Assembly: GCA_004764695.1 (NCBI GenBank)
Contig: SMSO01000031.1
Span: 9,211,761-9,275,760, forward strand
Direction of reading: 5' to 3'
DNA: 64,000 nt
From: Schizochytrium sp. TIO01
Lineage: Eukaryota; Sar; Bigyra; Thraustochytrida; Thraustochytriidae
Shown: piece by piece, positions 35,496 to 45,600 of the stretch
How the letters are laid out: each line of letters opens with the position of its first letter
Numbering within the stretch: position 1 is the first letter of the stretch
The notes under the pieces: generated by a model
The model's database searches: none
Seen by the model: the letters and a program-made list of their open reading frames with translations, nothing else
Told to the model about the DNA's origin: nothing
Program-made: the position numbers and the translations under genes

Positions 35496-38264
35496 TCAAA
35501 CAAGAAGAGCTTCTGCGGATGATATGTCCACTTCCGATATTAAGCTGCCTGACGAATAAGATCGCGCATCCACGGACTTAGGTTTGGGAGGCTGCATAAG
35601 CAAGAGTTTGTCTGATACACAACATGTAAGGAGCATGCGAGTAATCAGTAGATAAGATATGATGATCAAAGCTAAATAAAGCCAATAAACATTCGGTAGC
35701 TGAACGAAACCGAATAGATCCCTAATGGCAGGAACTATTGTCATTGCAACTGCCGTGCAGCAAACAAATAGCGACAGTAGAATCAATGTTCGGCTTGGTG
35801 GAGCGCTGACTGTAGAACGTTTGGATATACGAGATTTAGAAGGTCGTGGTAACAGACGCGAGAAGAAGGATTGCTGATCATCTTCGTTCAGTCTTAACAC
35901 AAATACCACCAAGGTCTGAGAGACCAAGCCTTCAACGAACCAGCCAGTATGGAAAAGATCCTGTTGCGATTCATCTGCTCCGAGCATTAAGTACAACATT
36001 CCAAATGTGATGCTATCAAAAACACTGCTGATTAGGCCCACGAGCACAATAAAGCGGAAAAGGTAGGACATATTTAGGCGAAGAGGACGCGACAATTGAG
36101 CCTGATCGACTGCATCTGATGGAATTCCTAACTGCGCAATATCATAGAGAAAATTTGATGTAACTACCTGGATTGGAAGCATTGGGATAAATGGAATCAG
36201 TAGACTGGCACTAAGCACTGACCACATGTTACCAAAGTTGCTAGAGGCTGCCATTTTAATATACTTAACCATGTTCAAGAAAACTCTACGCCCCATCAAG
36301 GTCGCAGGCTGGAAAATGCGTAGCGATTTTCGTGTGAGAAGTACATCCGCTGCAGCACGCGCAGCGTCACAGGCAGAATCAACAGATATGCCAACGTCAG
36401 ACACCTGAAGCGCCGCCACATCATTCACCCCATCACCAACAAATCCCACCGAGTGGCCAAGTGCTTGTAGTTCTGTCACAATTATACGCTTATGATTTGG
36501 CGTTAGTCGTGCAAATACATTACAAGATTGCACAATCCCGCGTAACGAGTCTGCAGGCGCCAAATCGAGAGTTTCACCATCAATCACATGATGAGGATTG
36601 CGAATGCCAACTTGCGCTGCAACATGACTGGCAACGCTAGCAGTGTCACCAGTCAGCATACGCACTGAAACCCCAAGGGACTCCATTGCTTGAATTGCTG
36701 GTCCTGCTGAGGGTTTGGGAGGATCTGTAAAGCTCACAAAGCCAACCAACACCAATTCCCCTGTAGAGGCAGAAGATGCTGCAATTGCCAGTAACCGCTC
36801 TCCAGATGTGCGGAGTTTTTGCACCACCTGCTGGTCTTTTAAAATAGCCACGTCTCTAATCCGATTGTGGTCATGGACGCCAACAAAGCCTTTGCACAGA
36901 GCCATTACCTCTTCTACAGCACCTTTGTAGATAGAAAGCTTAGATCCCTCAGATGCTAGACCGGCGCGAACGATCATCGAAGCTAAAGGGTCTGTTTCAA
37001 GAGTAGACCATTGGAGCATGACTCGCGAAAAACGTTGCTCGTAATCAAACGGATCCTCATCCAGGAGTGAGAAATGCTCAGCACAAATGTCAAACTCAGG
37101 GAGTGGAGACCCAGAAATTGCACGTTCTACAGCATTGTTTACGGCACCTTGAAAATGGGCACTAAGTTTACAAAGAAGCAAGGGGAGCTGGGATAGTGCA
37201 CTGTCTGTGCTACCCAGAGCATCCATAGATCGATTCACGGACAGAGAATCTTGCGTTAAAGTGCCTGTTTTATCCGTGCAAAGAACATCCATTGCGCCAA
37301 ATGCTTGCAACGCGTTAACTCGTTTCACTATACACTTTTCCTTGCGTGCAAGCTCAGTGGCACCATAAATGAGGCAGTACGTGAGAATCATAGGTAACAT
37401 CTCTGGGGCAAGCCCGACAGAAACTGCTGCAGCATAAAGCAGCGCATCGAGGTAGTCGTTCTGCCGTAACACTTGCAAAATGAATACTGATGGTGCCATG
37501 AAAATTATGAATCGGATCATTAGCATTGTAAATGAATCCATGTCTTGGTCGAAGCCTGAGCGTGGGCGGACGTCTCTCAAAGATTGGAAGGTCTTGCCCA
37601 TTTCGCTATTGTCACCTGTATGAGTTATACGTACAGTGCCATGGCCAGCTACGACGATAGCCCCAGTGAGCACCGCACATGACGAACTAAGAGAGACACG
37701 TTCCAGGACTCTTGCGTCTTCAAGGGGATCCGTGCTAGCTGGAATTTTCTCAACAGGAAGACTTTCACCTGTAAGTTGGGCTTGATTAACACGCAGATGC
37801 GAACAAGAGAGAATAATGCCATCAGCAGGGACAAGGTCACCTGCAGAAAGGAGAAGAAGGTCGCCTGGCACTACATCACGGGCTTGAACCTCGGTAGGAA
37901 GGCTTCCCTCTGATCCACGACAAACGCGACAGTGCGTCCGAAGTTGCGCACGTAGTGCATTTGCTGCTTGTTCGCCTCTAAATTCCTGCAAAGTTTGCAT
38001 TCCAACAGCCAAGAGGCCCATGGCCCAGATAACCATTCCCGTCTCTGCATCCCCACTGAGATATGCCAAAGCTCCCAATACCGCAAGTAGAAGAATCAGA
38101 GGGTTCCTGGCCAAAGGAGCAACATGTGCAAGCACCGTCTCCAAGACTGAGGCCTGAGTCGGCTCGTTGGGACCAAACCGAGCTAATCTTTGGGCAGCGT
38201 CGTAGTCACTAAGTCCTCGCACTTGCTTAAGGTCATTGTGAGTAGAGCTTGAACTGCTATCCAT
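35496..38264 (-). CDS. P-type ATPase, type IIIB (MgtA/MgtB/PH1-like Mg2+ transporter)
   Basis: A 922-residue uninterrupted gene starting at the ATG at 38264; bacterial MgtA is about 900. It has the full P-type set: TGES at residues 165-168 (actuator), PEML at about 287-290 in the M4 helix, phosphorylation site DKTGT with Asp331, and hinge GDGVND at 610-615. The hinge continues into the long, MgtA-typical segment with SSNFGNMWS and IPFIPMLPIQ. The N-terminus (cation-ATPase-type, GLSDYDAAQRL and FGPNE) and about ten hydrophobic helices agree. P3B pumps import Mg2+ in bacteria; the plant homologue Petunia PH1 acts in the vacuolar membrane with a P3A proton pump. Substrate and membrane are therefore inferred. 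All catalytic residues are intact, so the pump is probably active. A divergent alpha/beta hydrolase gene begins 790 bp away. Confidence 0.93.
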   Translation of the reverse strand: MDSSSSSTHNDLKQVRGLSDYDAAQRLARFGPNEPTQASVLETVLAHVAPLARNPLILLLAVLGALAYLSGDAETGMVIWAMGLLAVGMQTLQEFRGEQAANALRAQLRTHCRVCRGSEGSLPTEVQARDVVPGDLLLLSAGDLVPADGIILSCSHLRVNQAQLTGESLPVEKIPASTDPLEDARVLERVSLSSSCAVLTGAIVVAGHGTVRITHTGDNSEMGKTFQSLRDVRPRSGFDQDMDSFTMLMIRFIIFMAPSVFILQVLRQNDYLDALLYAAAVSVGLAPEMLPMILTYCLIYGATELARKEKCIVKRVNALQAFGAMDVLCTDKTGTLTQDSLSVNRSMDALGSTDSALSQLPLLLCKLSAHFQGAVNNAVERAISGSPLPEFDICAEHFSLLDEDPFDYEQRFSRVMLQWSTLETDPLASMIVRAGLASEGSKLSIYKGAVEEVMALCKGFVGVHDHNRIRDVAILKDQQVVQKLRTSGERLLAIAASSASTGELVLVGFVSFTDPPKPSAGPAIQAMESLGVSVRMLTGDTASVASHVAAQVGIRNPHHVIDGETLDLAPADSLRGIVQSCNVFARLTPNHKRIIVTELQALGHSVGFVGDGVNDVAALQVSDVGISVDSACDAARAAADVLLTRKSLRIFQPATLMGRRVFLNMVKYIKMAASSNFGNMWSVLSASLLIPFIPMLPIQVVTSNFLYDIAQLGIPSDAVDQAQLSRPLRLNMSYLFRFIVLVGLISSVFDSITFGMLYLMLGADESQQDLFHTGWFVEGLVSQTLVVFVLRLNEDDQQSFFSRLLPRPSKSRISKRSTVSAPPSRTLILLSLFVCCTAVAMTIVPAIRDLFGFVQLPNVYWLYLALIIISYLLITRMLLTCCVSDKLLLMQPPKPKSVDARSYSSGSLISEVDISSAEALLV

Positions 38265-39054
38265 CTCTGGGATGTGTCAAGCAACTGTTGATCTTTGTAT
38301 GTTATGAGATTGGCAGCGCCTACCCATGGAGCAACCGCTTGACAATCCGTCATTACAAACAAAGAACAACAACTAATACATACTATAACGCAATTACCTT
38401 TAAGAGAAGCTTTGAAATATATATATATATAATATATGTGTATATGTATGGCTCGAGCTCTCGCACCATACGTTCGACAATTTGGCAAGGCAAGAGTTTC
38501 CAAGAACCATGATTGCAAGACAACAAACTAAACAAGGAATTAATTTTAGTCGTCAAAAGCGCACAGAACCAGGCTTCAGAAGAAGGTTGTCAGTAACATA
38601 GCGAATTTGAATCTCACCGTGACTTAGAAGTCTTTTATAAATGTTTCAACAAGCAAGCTGATAGTATTTAGAGTTTGCAAAAGCAATCATTTATTGCAAT
38701 CGATACCGGGGGATCACCAATACGAATACATGGATTTCATTAATCACAAACTAGCCACAGCAAGAGCCTTTTAACCAGTGATTGTTTGGGTTTGAGTTTT
38801 GACCTGAGCTAAGAGATTTACTTATTCTTATTATTTTTAAAAGTACTCTAATTTAATTAATTAATTAATTATAAACAAATTACCTCTGACTACATCTAGC
38901 ACCTTCTCTCTACCAAACTAACTAGTATTGTATAGAATTACTAAATAGCAAACCAAGATCTCTCAGCTCACAAACCTTGAACTCTATCCAGAGACGCCTT
39001 GCACGAGGGTCACTTGAAGACAGTCGAACAAGACAAAGGGAAGGAGGCTCTAAA
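38265..39054. promoter_or_regulatory. Shared intergenic region between two divergent genes
   Basis: The 790 bp between the ATGs of the P-ATPase (minus) and the alpha/beta hydrolase (plus) must hold both promoters. A TATATATATATATAATATATG run lies at about 38417-38440, 150-180 bp upstream of the ATPase start, and a TTAATTAATTAATTAATTA stretch lies at about 38853-38872, 180 bp upstream of the hydrolase start. Either could be a core-promoter element; none is proven. The part at 38773-38815 is related to 56444-56482. Confidence 0.45.
38773..38815 (+). repeat. Dispersed repeat, member A
   Basis: AGTGATTGTTTGGG(T/C)TTGAGTTTT-A-CC, about 27 matching positions, is shared with 56444-56482 in the same orientation, with similarity fading on both sides. 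It may be the core of a short interspersed element or a chance remnant of duplication. Confidence 0.55.
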
Positions 39055-40089
39055 ATGATTGATTTAGATGAATGGTTCATTGGTCTTGTGCGAGTGACCC
39101 TTGTACTCGTGGGATATCTTTTATGGCGTCGTGCTGGGCGACATGTTTACAGTGCCCGCGCGGGAAGCGAAGCTCGGCAGAGCACATCCCAGCCACCAGA
39201 AGGAGGTAAAGTGATCGAATTGACACGCGGCTTGTGCCACTATCGCATTGATGGAGCTGAAAACAAAGGTAAACTTGTGGTCATGGTTCATGGCTTGATA
39301 GGTTGCCACTTAGATTTCCAGCCTCTTGTCAAAGTGCTTGTAGAGGAACAGCACCGGCGAGTTCTGAGGTTTGACCTTTATGGCCGTGGATGGAGCTCGG
39401 CACCACTAATGGCTACTGATTCACTTCCCGAACTGTATGCAGGGCAGCTTGTAGAGTTACTGTACTCTCTTGGTGAAGATCAGCCCATCGACTTAATTGG
39501 CAACTCCATGGGTGGGCCTATTGCTGCCTGCTTTGCAGCTCGTTTCGGCCGTGCCCATGTAGCCTCCTTAACCCTTACTGTCCCAGCCGGTATGCCATCC
39601 ATGGAAAAACGATTACCTACATGGACAAAGAGGCTTGTAGATGTTGTTGCGGAGCTTCCCTTAGCGATGCATCTCTTGAAAGGATTTGCCAAGTCTCGCG
39701 TCCTAACCCTGGCTGACAATACTAAGGTTCATTGGACTACCAAAGATAATAAATCCGTACAAAATTGGTACTTGGAGTATCAAGGACGCCGCCTGCAGCG
39801 CGAGCATAATTTGGCGGGCAGTTTTATCGAAAGCGTGAGTCTTTTCCCCTTTGCTCAAAGTCAAGGTTTATACGAAGCAGTTGCAGAGAATGAGGTTCCC
39901 ACGCTGGTTTTCTGGGGCAAATCCGACCGTAAAATTCCTTTTGAATGTGCCGCAGAGATGCGTTTAGTTTTTGATAAGGCCCGAGCCCTGTTAGAGGAGC
40001 AGGTGGTGGACGAAAGTGGTCACCTGCTTGTTATCGAGCGGGCTGACTTTGTGGCTAAAAACTTTGGTCCTTTCTCCAGGAAGAACTAG
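39055..40089 (+). CDS. Membrane-anchored alpha/beta hydrolase
   Basis: 344 residues from the ATG at 39055; the frame extends upstream only to a TTG at 38977. A hydrophobic segment at about residues 7-24 followed by WRRAGRH looks like an N-terminal signal anchor, with the catalytic domain following. The hydrolase signature is complete: oxyanion HG (79-80, in VVMVHGLIG), nucleophile elbow GNSMGG with Ser151, acid Asp291 in FWGKSD and base His323 in SGHLL. The FDLYGRGWS segment (about 106-114) is typical of the family. Members include esterases, lipases, epoxide hydrolases and monoacylglycerol lipase-like enzymes, and the substrate cannot be read from this sequence. Its ATG is about 790 bp from that of the divergently oriented P-ATPase. 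Confidence 0.88.
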   Translation: MIDLDEWFIGLVRVTLVLVGYLLWRRAGRHVYSARAGSEARQSTSQPPEGGKVIELTRGLCHYRIDGAENKGKLVVMVHGLIGCHLDFQPLVKVLVEEQHRRVLRFDLYGRGWSSAPLMATDSLPELYAGQLVELLYSLGEDQPIDLIGNSMGGPIAACFAARFGRAHVASLTLTVPAGMPSMEKRLPTWTKRLVDVVAELPLAMHLLKGFAKSRVLTLADNTKVHWTTKDNKSVQNWYLEYQGRRLQREHNLAGSFIESVSLFPFAQSQGLYEAVAENEVPTLVFWGKSDRKIPFECAAEMRLVFDKARALLEEQVVDESGHLLVIERADFVAKNFGPFSRKN

Positions 40090-42600
40090 ACATCAATTTT
40101 CTATACGAGCAGGCCGATATGAGATTGTAAGTTTATCTTTTCTCAGTGTGGGGGGGCGGGGGGGTTCCTTTTATGTGGATATACCGTTTCATAAGTCGTG
40201 CCTCAACTATTTGTATACCATCCGCACCAAAACAAAATTGTTTTTCCGTGATAGGCTACACCAGGGGTACTGTGAGTAGAAAAAAAAATATAATAAAAGA
40301 ACCGACCTGGTGGTTTACATAAAATAAATTCTGTTTTCGCATCCCATAAACACAATTTAAGTCCTTTCTATATTAAGTATATAGAACTCCGAGCTTTTGA
40401 GCTTGAGATTGTTGATTTTCTTTGGCAATCCTTAATGCTACAGCATTTGCTTTCGATGTGATGTGGTGAACACTTAGTGACCATAGCGAAAAGTAACAGA
40501 TCTTCAGACGGATTCAAACTAGCTGGAAAATGACTTCAAAGAAAAATACCTTCAAGAATCTATGTGAGAAGCTCGATACTGTTGTCGATACCAGTTAATT
40601 GCCTGATGACCTTGGAATGTAGATTGAACTGCACTTTTTTTGTGTTAAACTAGATGACTTCATTTGTTTCATCAAGACGTGCTGAAACGTTATTTTCTGG
40701 CAATCAGCACTGATCAATCCAGATGTTTGGGTTTTGTAGTCTTGCAGATATTGCCGCTAAGACCCGTCGTATAAACCTGAAGCATGTCATCCAGCTACCG
40801 GGGTTGTAAAAATGCTTTATACGTAGTGTGTATTGCCTTATTTAGATTTGCTAGGACAAAGAAATATGATGTTTTAAAAATAATCGATAACAGCTGCATG
40901 CGTCGCAAACGATAAGAACAAAAGGTTAGTTAAGCATATTCTTATCCTTAGTCAATGTGAATAAATCATATCCATGCTTTCTATTCATATTTTACTTCCT
41001 CCCTTCGATCCTTCGTTCAATCTTTCACACCACTGGTCCTGTGCAATTTCAATGTATAATTTGTTCTGCTCAAAGCTACTGATACACCAGCTGCTTAACT
41101 AGCTCTCAATTACTCTTTCTCCCCGTAAAAACTTATGTTCTTGTATATCCTTTAATATGACACTCTAATATAAGCACAAAGGAGGACTGTTGAGCTTTAC
41201 AAGTTTGTTAGTTCTCTATTTATACTTTTGATTCAATAGCCGGGTAGAAATAAAATGTGTCATAGACATATGCACTAGTACCTGCTTTCATGCAAACATA
41301 CTTTTGAAGGGAAAACATCGTCGTTATCTAAGGTTATTGTTCGATTGTTAAAGGTAATGTAAATGTATTTACCCTTTAATTTAACCAGGCATGCGTGGTA
41401 CATACAATACGTTTTTGGTTCCATTCAAATTAGGTAGGTAGCGTACTCTAACATGTGGGCGACTTTTGCCGAATGCTAAGTAACTTCTGCAGACTGCTAT
41501 CATGATCGTCAGATTGACGGACCTTGGTGATCTTATACCGATCCGAAGGCACACGGTAAATCGAATCAGGCTAGCACAGTCTGCAACCTTCTCTAGTCAA
41601 AGCTAACTATTTATTTTTCATTAGGTTGGAATTTCGTTTCGCAAGCAAGCCAAAACAATCACTCATTGATGATTTAACCTCCTGGGTGCCTGCCTACCTA
41701 GATATTACTTATTCTTTTTGGTAAGTTTACTTACTTACCTAAGTAGCATAGCAAGCAAAGTATTACCTCTATAGTAGGCACTACTACTGTGATGGTCGTA
41801 TGACAGAGCGCTCTTGAGGTTCCTAGGGATTGCTTTTCTTTTAGTTAGTTCATTTAGTTGTACTACGAAGGACGTAGTTCTGGGCTGAGAACCTAAGTAG
41901 GTACCTCCTAGCTTCCTTATCTATCTATCATCCTCATCCTCATCATCATCATGTCGGTACTAAGTCTGAAGTAGTAGGTATTACCATAGTTGCCTCTACC
42001 TCTCTACTAAGTGCCTCGCAACACTAGCTAGCTCCGGGGTAGTAGTACTGCTACCAGTGCACGAGGTCCTTCGTGAAAGAATCATTCCAGTGGTAGTTAG
42101 TAGTTATCTTTGATTGATACTTGAGCTATCTATAGTTAGGTTGCGATTCCCACTCAGCGCATACTATGTTATATTTTTACTGAGGTCTAGGCTGCTAGTA
42201 TTTTCATAGAGAATTTTGTTTTCTTTTGTTTTGCTTTTTGCAAAGAGAAGTCCGAGTGAGTGAGAGCCTGAGTGAGCTATTCTTGTATTCCTGCTTTCGG
42301 AGGCTTTCTTGACAGCCCAGCCCTTCCCTCCTTACCTCGCGAGTCTGGGTCTCTGCTTGACCAGCTGGCGCGGCGGAGGAGGCCTGCGTTTCCGTCTTCA
42401 ATCTTTGCTTCGTCGTGGCTGCAAACAAGAAACATAGAAGAAAGAACGTGAAGGGAAAAGAAAAAGGCCTTCAGAACAGATCGTCGTTTGATCAGATCAA
42501 ATCAGCCAACCAGAACAACCAAACCAGAACAGCTAAGTCAGAGCAGACAAGCTAGAGCAGAGAGATTCCTTAGTCTCTGGCCGCCTTAGAGGAGACCCCT
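40090..42600. other. Intergenic, no supported gene
   Basis: Includes the 3' UTR of the hydrolase gene, with G runs at about 40150-40164 separated by a C. The 1.2 kb before the SNF2 gene is dense in CTAGCTA, TAGGTA and TACCTA words (about 41430-42010) and in ATC/TCA short repeats. A purine-rich leader (42430-42600) ends at the SNF2 ATG. No coding signal was recognised. Confidence 0.5.
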
Positions 42601-45600
42601 ATGGCTGAGGCAGATAAGTTCCTCGAGGAAGAGGAACAAGAGGGTCTACTTATGGACTTCGATGCAAGCGACAAGAACAGCGATAGCAATGATACCGCTA
42701 TAAACGAAGAAAGACCCCGCGCACGAAGTCTCCGCGGAGCTAAGGAGGAGGAGGAGGAGGAGGGGTCGACATTTGCGAAAGGCAACAAATACGTAAAAGA
42801 AGGTCAAGCAATGGGAGCCGCAGCAGGTCAAGGAGAAGAAGAGCAAGACAAAGAATCCATCGTTGACGACAATGGCGACTTCTTTGACGCTGAAAATGGC
42901 AATGTGAGTGATCAAGAACGTGGTGATGATGATGACGACGGTGATTCTGATTTCGAGGAGGAGTATGAGAATGACATAGAAGGGAAGAGAAACAAAAACA
43001 AGAATAGGAGAAAAAGCTCAGTAAAGAGCAAAGGCAAAAGCAAAAGAAAGAGCGAAGGCAAAAGCAAAAGCAAGAGCGAAGCAAGGGACGCGGGCGAAGG
43101 AACGAATCAACCATCCGCTGCTGAGGCAACAGAGCGGTTTCTTAGTGGAGATGCAGACGGAGTTGCAGACAAGAAAACACAGCACTTGAAACGTAAAGTG
43201 GACGAATCAAAATCTGCTCTAGACGCCCAAATGCTCAAGAAGGTCAGGCACAATAAAGCACAGGGCACGCAATGGGTTATTGAGGACATCTCAGACGAGG
43301 ATCGAGAACTTGGCATTCCACTCTGGGAAGTAAAATCTGAGGAGGAGGAAGAGGGGTCAAAGAAGAGCGCATCAGAGCAGAAGAGGAAAAAGGCTGAAGC
43401 CAAACTCGACGCAAAGTCAAAGCGTACTGTTGAGCCTCTTCAAAGCAACCAAGTCCGCCTTGATCCAATTTTCTCGAAGGTGCTGAAACCACATCAAGCG
43501 GTCGGAGTAAGATTTCTCTGGAGCCATGTCCAATCTGCACGTCACGGAGGGTGTGTTTTAGCTGATTATATGGGTCTTGGTAAGACCCTCCAAAACATCT
43601 CTCTCATGCATACATTTTTGAAAAATCATAAAGATGAGAAAAACCCTCATCGCAAAACAACCGTTCTCATTGTTGCTCCAACATCCGTGATCCTTAACTG
43701 GAAGCGAGAAATCCACAAATGGCTTGATGAATCAATTCTGGAACAGAGGAGGGCGTTGGAACTGTTCAATGTCAAGGTTCTTGATACAAAGACTGGTTCA
43801 CGATTAGACCAACGCATTCCCGTTCTCAAAGCTTGGCAACGTGAGGGCGGTGTACTTATTACTGGATATGAAATGTTTCGCTCTCTGGCCCAAGAACCCA
43901 AGGATGGTAACGACACAAATGATCATCAGAAGGCCCGTGACCTTCTCGTATACGGCCCTGGGCCTTCCATGGTTATTGTAGACGAAGGCCATCGCCTACG
44001 GCACGCGAAGTCACAAATTGTTAAGGCGATGTCAAAGCTGAAAACCCGCCGCCGTGTGGTTCTCACAGGTTACCCTCTTCAAAACCATTTGGAAGAATAC
44101 TGGTGCATGGTGAACTTTGCACGTCCTGGTTTTTTACGAAGTAGTGAAGTGTTCAAGCACCAATTCAAGATTCCGATTGAAAACGGCCAGGCCCTTGACT
44201 CTGCTCCGCAGGATGTGGCCTTGGCACGCTCTCGTACAATGGTGCTAAACGATCTTTTGCGCAGCATCATCCTTCGACGTGATTCACAGCATCTCGCCCG
44301 TGAGCTTCCGCCAAAATATGAGTGGGTTTTACGATGCCGCCTTACTCCAAAACAGGCTGAACTTTACCGTGCTTTTGCCCGGAACAGGGTAGACCAAGCC
44401 AAGGAGCGGGAGATGAACGGGGGTTCGTCACAACAGAATGGTGGCATTATTGCAGCGTATCACCACTCCTTGTCCATCGTAAACCATCCGGATATCCTGT
44501 GCGCCAAATATCGAGAAAATACCAGCTCTGGGGAGGGGCTCGGATCTCGTGACAACTCATATGCAATAATGACTATTGTTGTGCCAAATTCATTGGACTC
44601 ACTCGGAATCCAGATACACCAGTGCATGCTTGCAAGTTCTCGTGTAGACCCCACGGAGACTGTCGCAGCATTTGTTTCGAAAATTTCTAATGATAACCGT
44701 TCAGATCCTAAGGCCTCATGGTTTGAGCTATTCGATGAGATTATCGCTGTGAACAATGACCCTTGCGGGCAAGAAGCATTCAAAGAAACGTATATTCGAG
44801 CTCAGAGTGAGGCCCGGGCCGAGGGGCAGCCACTATATTTTACTGTCCATCGCTGGCATGTAGCTTCTTGGCGAAGAGCCCAGTTCCTTGGTAAAGTGAA
44901 CAGTTGCGACCCCGTGGATGTGACTCTAGGGAAAGATGAACTCCACGAGGCAGACCTTAGTGTTGAGCGCTGGAAGGAAATCGAGTCGAATCGCAAACTA
45001 GCAGAGATGGAAGATGACGATGGAATTGTTGCTGTAGAGGAATCCAATAATGAACCAGAACACTCCCTCTCGTGGGCACGGCTTATACTGAAAAGTTATG
45101 CTCCTGGAGCCCGTTTGTCAGACTCGGGTAAGATGATTGTGTTGTTTTCGATCCTAAGAAATGCTCGTCAACAGAACGATAAAGTCATTGTATTCTCCCA
45201 AAGTGTTCAAACTCTCAATATGATTCAGGTCATTATTGAGGCTCACAATGCCCATGTTCGAGACCAAGCTAGAGCCATCGATTATGAATCCGACTCCGAT
45301 TCTGATGATAATCTTGATAATTCTGAAGAATATGCTGAAGCCAAAGCGCGCCAGCGTGAATCAATTACTCCTGGAACAGATGCATGTCCATATGTTCCTG
45401 GTGTAACATTAGGGTTTTCACGCCTTGATGGATCAACACCACAAGCCGTTCGTAACGCACTTGTTGATGCTTTTAATGGTGCCCCGATCAGGGAGAAATG
45501 TGTATTTCTAGCTAGCACACGGGCTGCAGGTGAAGGATTGAACCTTCAATCTGCTAACAGGGTAGTCATGTTTGATGCATGTTGGAACCCTTGCTTAGAT

